From positions 153,492 through 217,491 of the forward strand of contig NZ_JAMBPR010000004.1 in the NCBI RefSeq assembly GCF_024206475.1: a stretch of 64,000 nucleotides of DNA. The letters run 5' to 3'. Position numbers and translations under genes: made by a program. Below are positions 63,310-64,000 of this stretch, piece by piece. Within the stretch, counting starts at the first letter, position 1, and each line of letters opens with the position of its first letter. The notes beneath the pieces were generated by a model that was not told where the DNA came from, did not search any database, and was given only the letters and a program-made list of their open reading frames with translations. The DNA comes from Paraburkholderia sp. CNPSo 3274 (GTDB lineage: Bacteria; Pseudomonadota; Gammaproteobacteria; Burkholderiales; Burkholderiaceae).

Positions 63310-63606
63310 CCTGCCGTGCTCGACAAGGGCACGCTGGCGCTTGCGGCAACGTCCCGAGAGCTTGATCCACGAAGGCGGTAGTGACTGCTGGCCGGTGACA
63401 CGCCGCGCGGGATGGGCGGGCGATCGGCTGAAGGCGGCAGCAAGCGTGCGGAGATGCAGGCGGCGGGCGCGGCTGTCATAGCGGGCCTGGGCGGCGGGGT
63501 GGGCAGTGCTATCGCGGGTGCGGCAGGCGCCGGTATTGGCTCGAAGACCGTGGCAACACAGGAATCAGGTGGAGAAAATGGTTGGAATTCCGGGGTCGGC
63601 TCCTAA
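63310..63606 (+). pseudogene. fragments of CdiA body (module 7 remnant)
   Basis: At ~63318-63350 the frame reads LDKGTLALAAT, matching cdiA near 51530-51560. At 63412-63545 it reads AEGGSKRAEMQAAGAAVIAG and GVGSAIAGAAGAGIGSK, matching the pre-toxin region of modules 2 and 3. Both are short pieces without a start. They mark deletion-damaged CdiA sequence. Confidence 0.75.
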
Positions 63607-63700
63607 GACACGCGGTCAGAAGATCGTCGGAGTTATTGCCTTCACCGCGATCTTGGGCTTCATCGTGTACGTGATAGTGAAGAGCGTCTTCTTTAACTGA
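63578..63700 (+). CDS. 40-residue single-TM protein, candidate CdiI-7
   Basis: Begins MVGIPGSAPKTRGQKIVGVI and ends IVKSVFFN. It follows GTGGAGAAA, a fair ribosome binding site. It lies within the remnant of a CdiA module that has lost its toxin. It may be an orphan immunity gene. Confidence 0.7.
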   Translation: MVGIPGSAPKTRGQKIVGVIAFTAILGFIVYVIVKSVFFN

Positions 63701-63836
63701 ATCGGTCGGTAGTTTCGGCGCAACCGCAGTAGCAGACGCTAGAAGCCCTATCAGGCCGCTGAAATACCGGCGGTAACGTCATCGAGGAAGGCCCCTGAAG
63801 CGTTGATGGAAGACCCCCACTTGCCCCCTGGAGATC

Positions 63837-64000
63837 ATGCGCGGCGCCGACACATTCACCGAGAGTTTGTTTTCCATGCGCAAGCTGGACGACTTCGTTC
63901 CGAAGTCGCATCCGTTGCGTTCGATCCGCGTGATGGCGAATGAAGCACTGGAGAAGATGGATCGGTTGTTTGCCGGGATGTACGAGGCCGACATCAAGGG
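63837..64000 (+). CDS. IS5-like transposase, N-terminal part, cut by window end
   Basis: The frame MRGADTFTESLFSMRKLDDF, HPLRSIRVMANEAL is typical of the start of IS5-family transposases in Burkholderia. ATG 63837 follows GGAG. The gene runs off the right edge. The left inverted repeat was not resolved; it should lie in 63701-63836. Confidence 0.85.
   Translation, partial: MRGADTFTESLFSMRKLDDFVPKSHPLRSIRVMANEALEKMDRLFAGMYEADIK

Overview
The window is high-GC DNA of Burkholderia sensu lato type, most likely Paraburkholderia, Caballeronia or Burkholderia. The evidence is the strong G/C third-position bias, the Burkholderia-style contact-dependent inhibition (CDI) proteins with an (E/D)LYN motif, the gene families present, and the lack of any plasmid or phage backbone. 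Species cannot be read from the sequence alone. No rRNA, tRNA or CRISPR array was seen.

Layout. 1-4250: a long leader with small ORFs, then a NitT/TauT-type ABC permease and ATPase pair. 4270-7869: an FKBP-type isomerase and a large MscS-family channel. 8298-11978: an MFS transporter, a PanE-like reductase, a class II aldolase and a divergent MarR regulator, which looks like a small catabolic island. 12036-18547: a complete homoprotocatechuate meta-cleavage operon (hpaG1-G2-E-D-F-H-I) with its divergent regulator hpaR. 18644-26566: thioredoxin, an AlkZ-like glycosylase, a cyclic-nucleotide/FAD oxidoreductase fusion, a DedA-rhodanese fusion and an Aer-type receptor. 26567-27206: an intergenic region with three spaced repeat units. 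27207-32636: a GltI-like binding protein, decayed gene pieces, then a Fur-box-preceded siderophore receptor, piuC and a PepSY protein. 32697-35741: cobF, a LysE exporter, an AraC regulator and a GNAT enzyme. 35944-41017: a compact five-gene chemosensory-like operon made of a membrane CheA-like kinase, a truncated MCP, two CheX-like proteins and a CheY. 41073-45389: a YdeP-type molybdoenzyme, a MocR regulator and a small winged-helix protein.

The last 18 kb (45576-63700) is the most unusual part. A 2,922-residue CdiA/FHA-type exoprotein is followed by a tandem series of orphan CdiA C-terminal modules, each with a candidate membrane immunity gene. Some modules keep hundreds of residues of the parental cdiA sequence, while others begin almost exactly at the DLYN motif. 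There are partial and broken copies, an apparent fusion of two immunity types, a duplicated gene of unknown role (one copy frameshifted) and a SymE-like toxin gene. The array runs into an IS5-like transposase at the right edge. No TpsB/CdiB transporter gene is present in the window.

A second candidate novelty is the chemosensory-like operon, whose kinase lacks a CheW-like domain and whose two CheX-like proteins end in the same short acidic-aromatic tail. Two uncharacterised intergenic repeat families were also found: a 21-bp motif in six copies, and a CACAG/TGTGG unit in three copies with fixed internal spacing.
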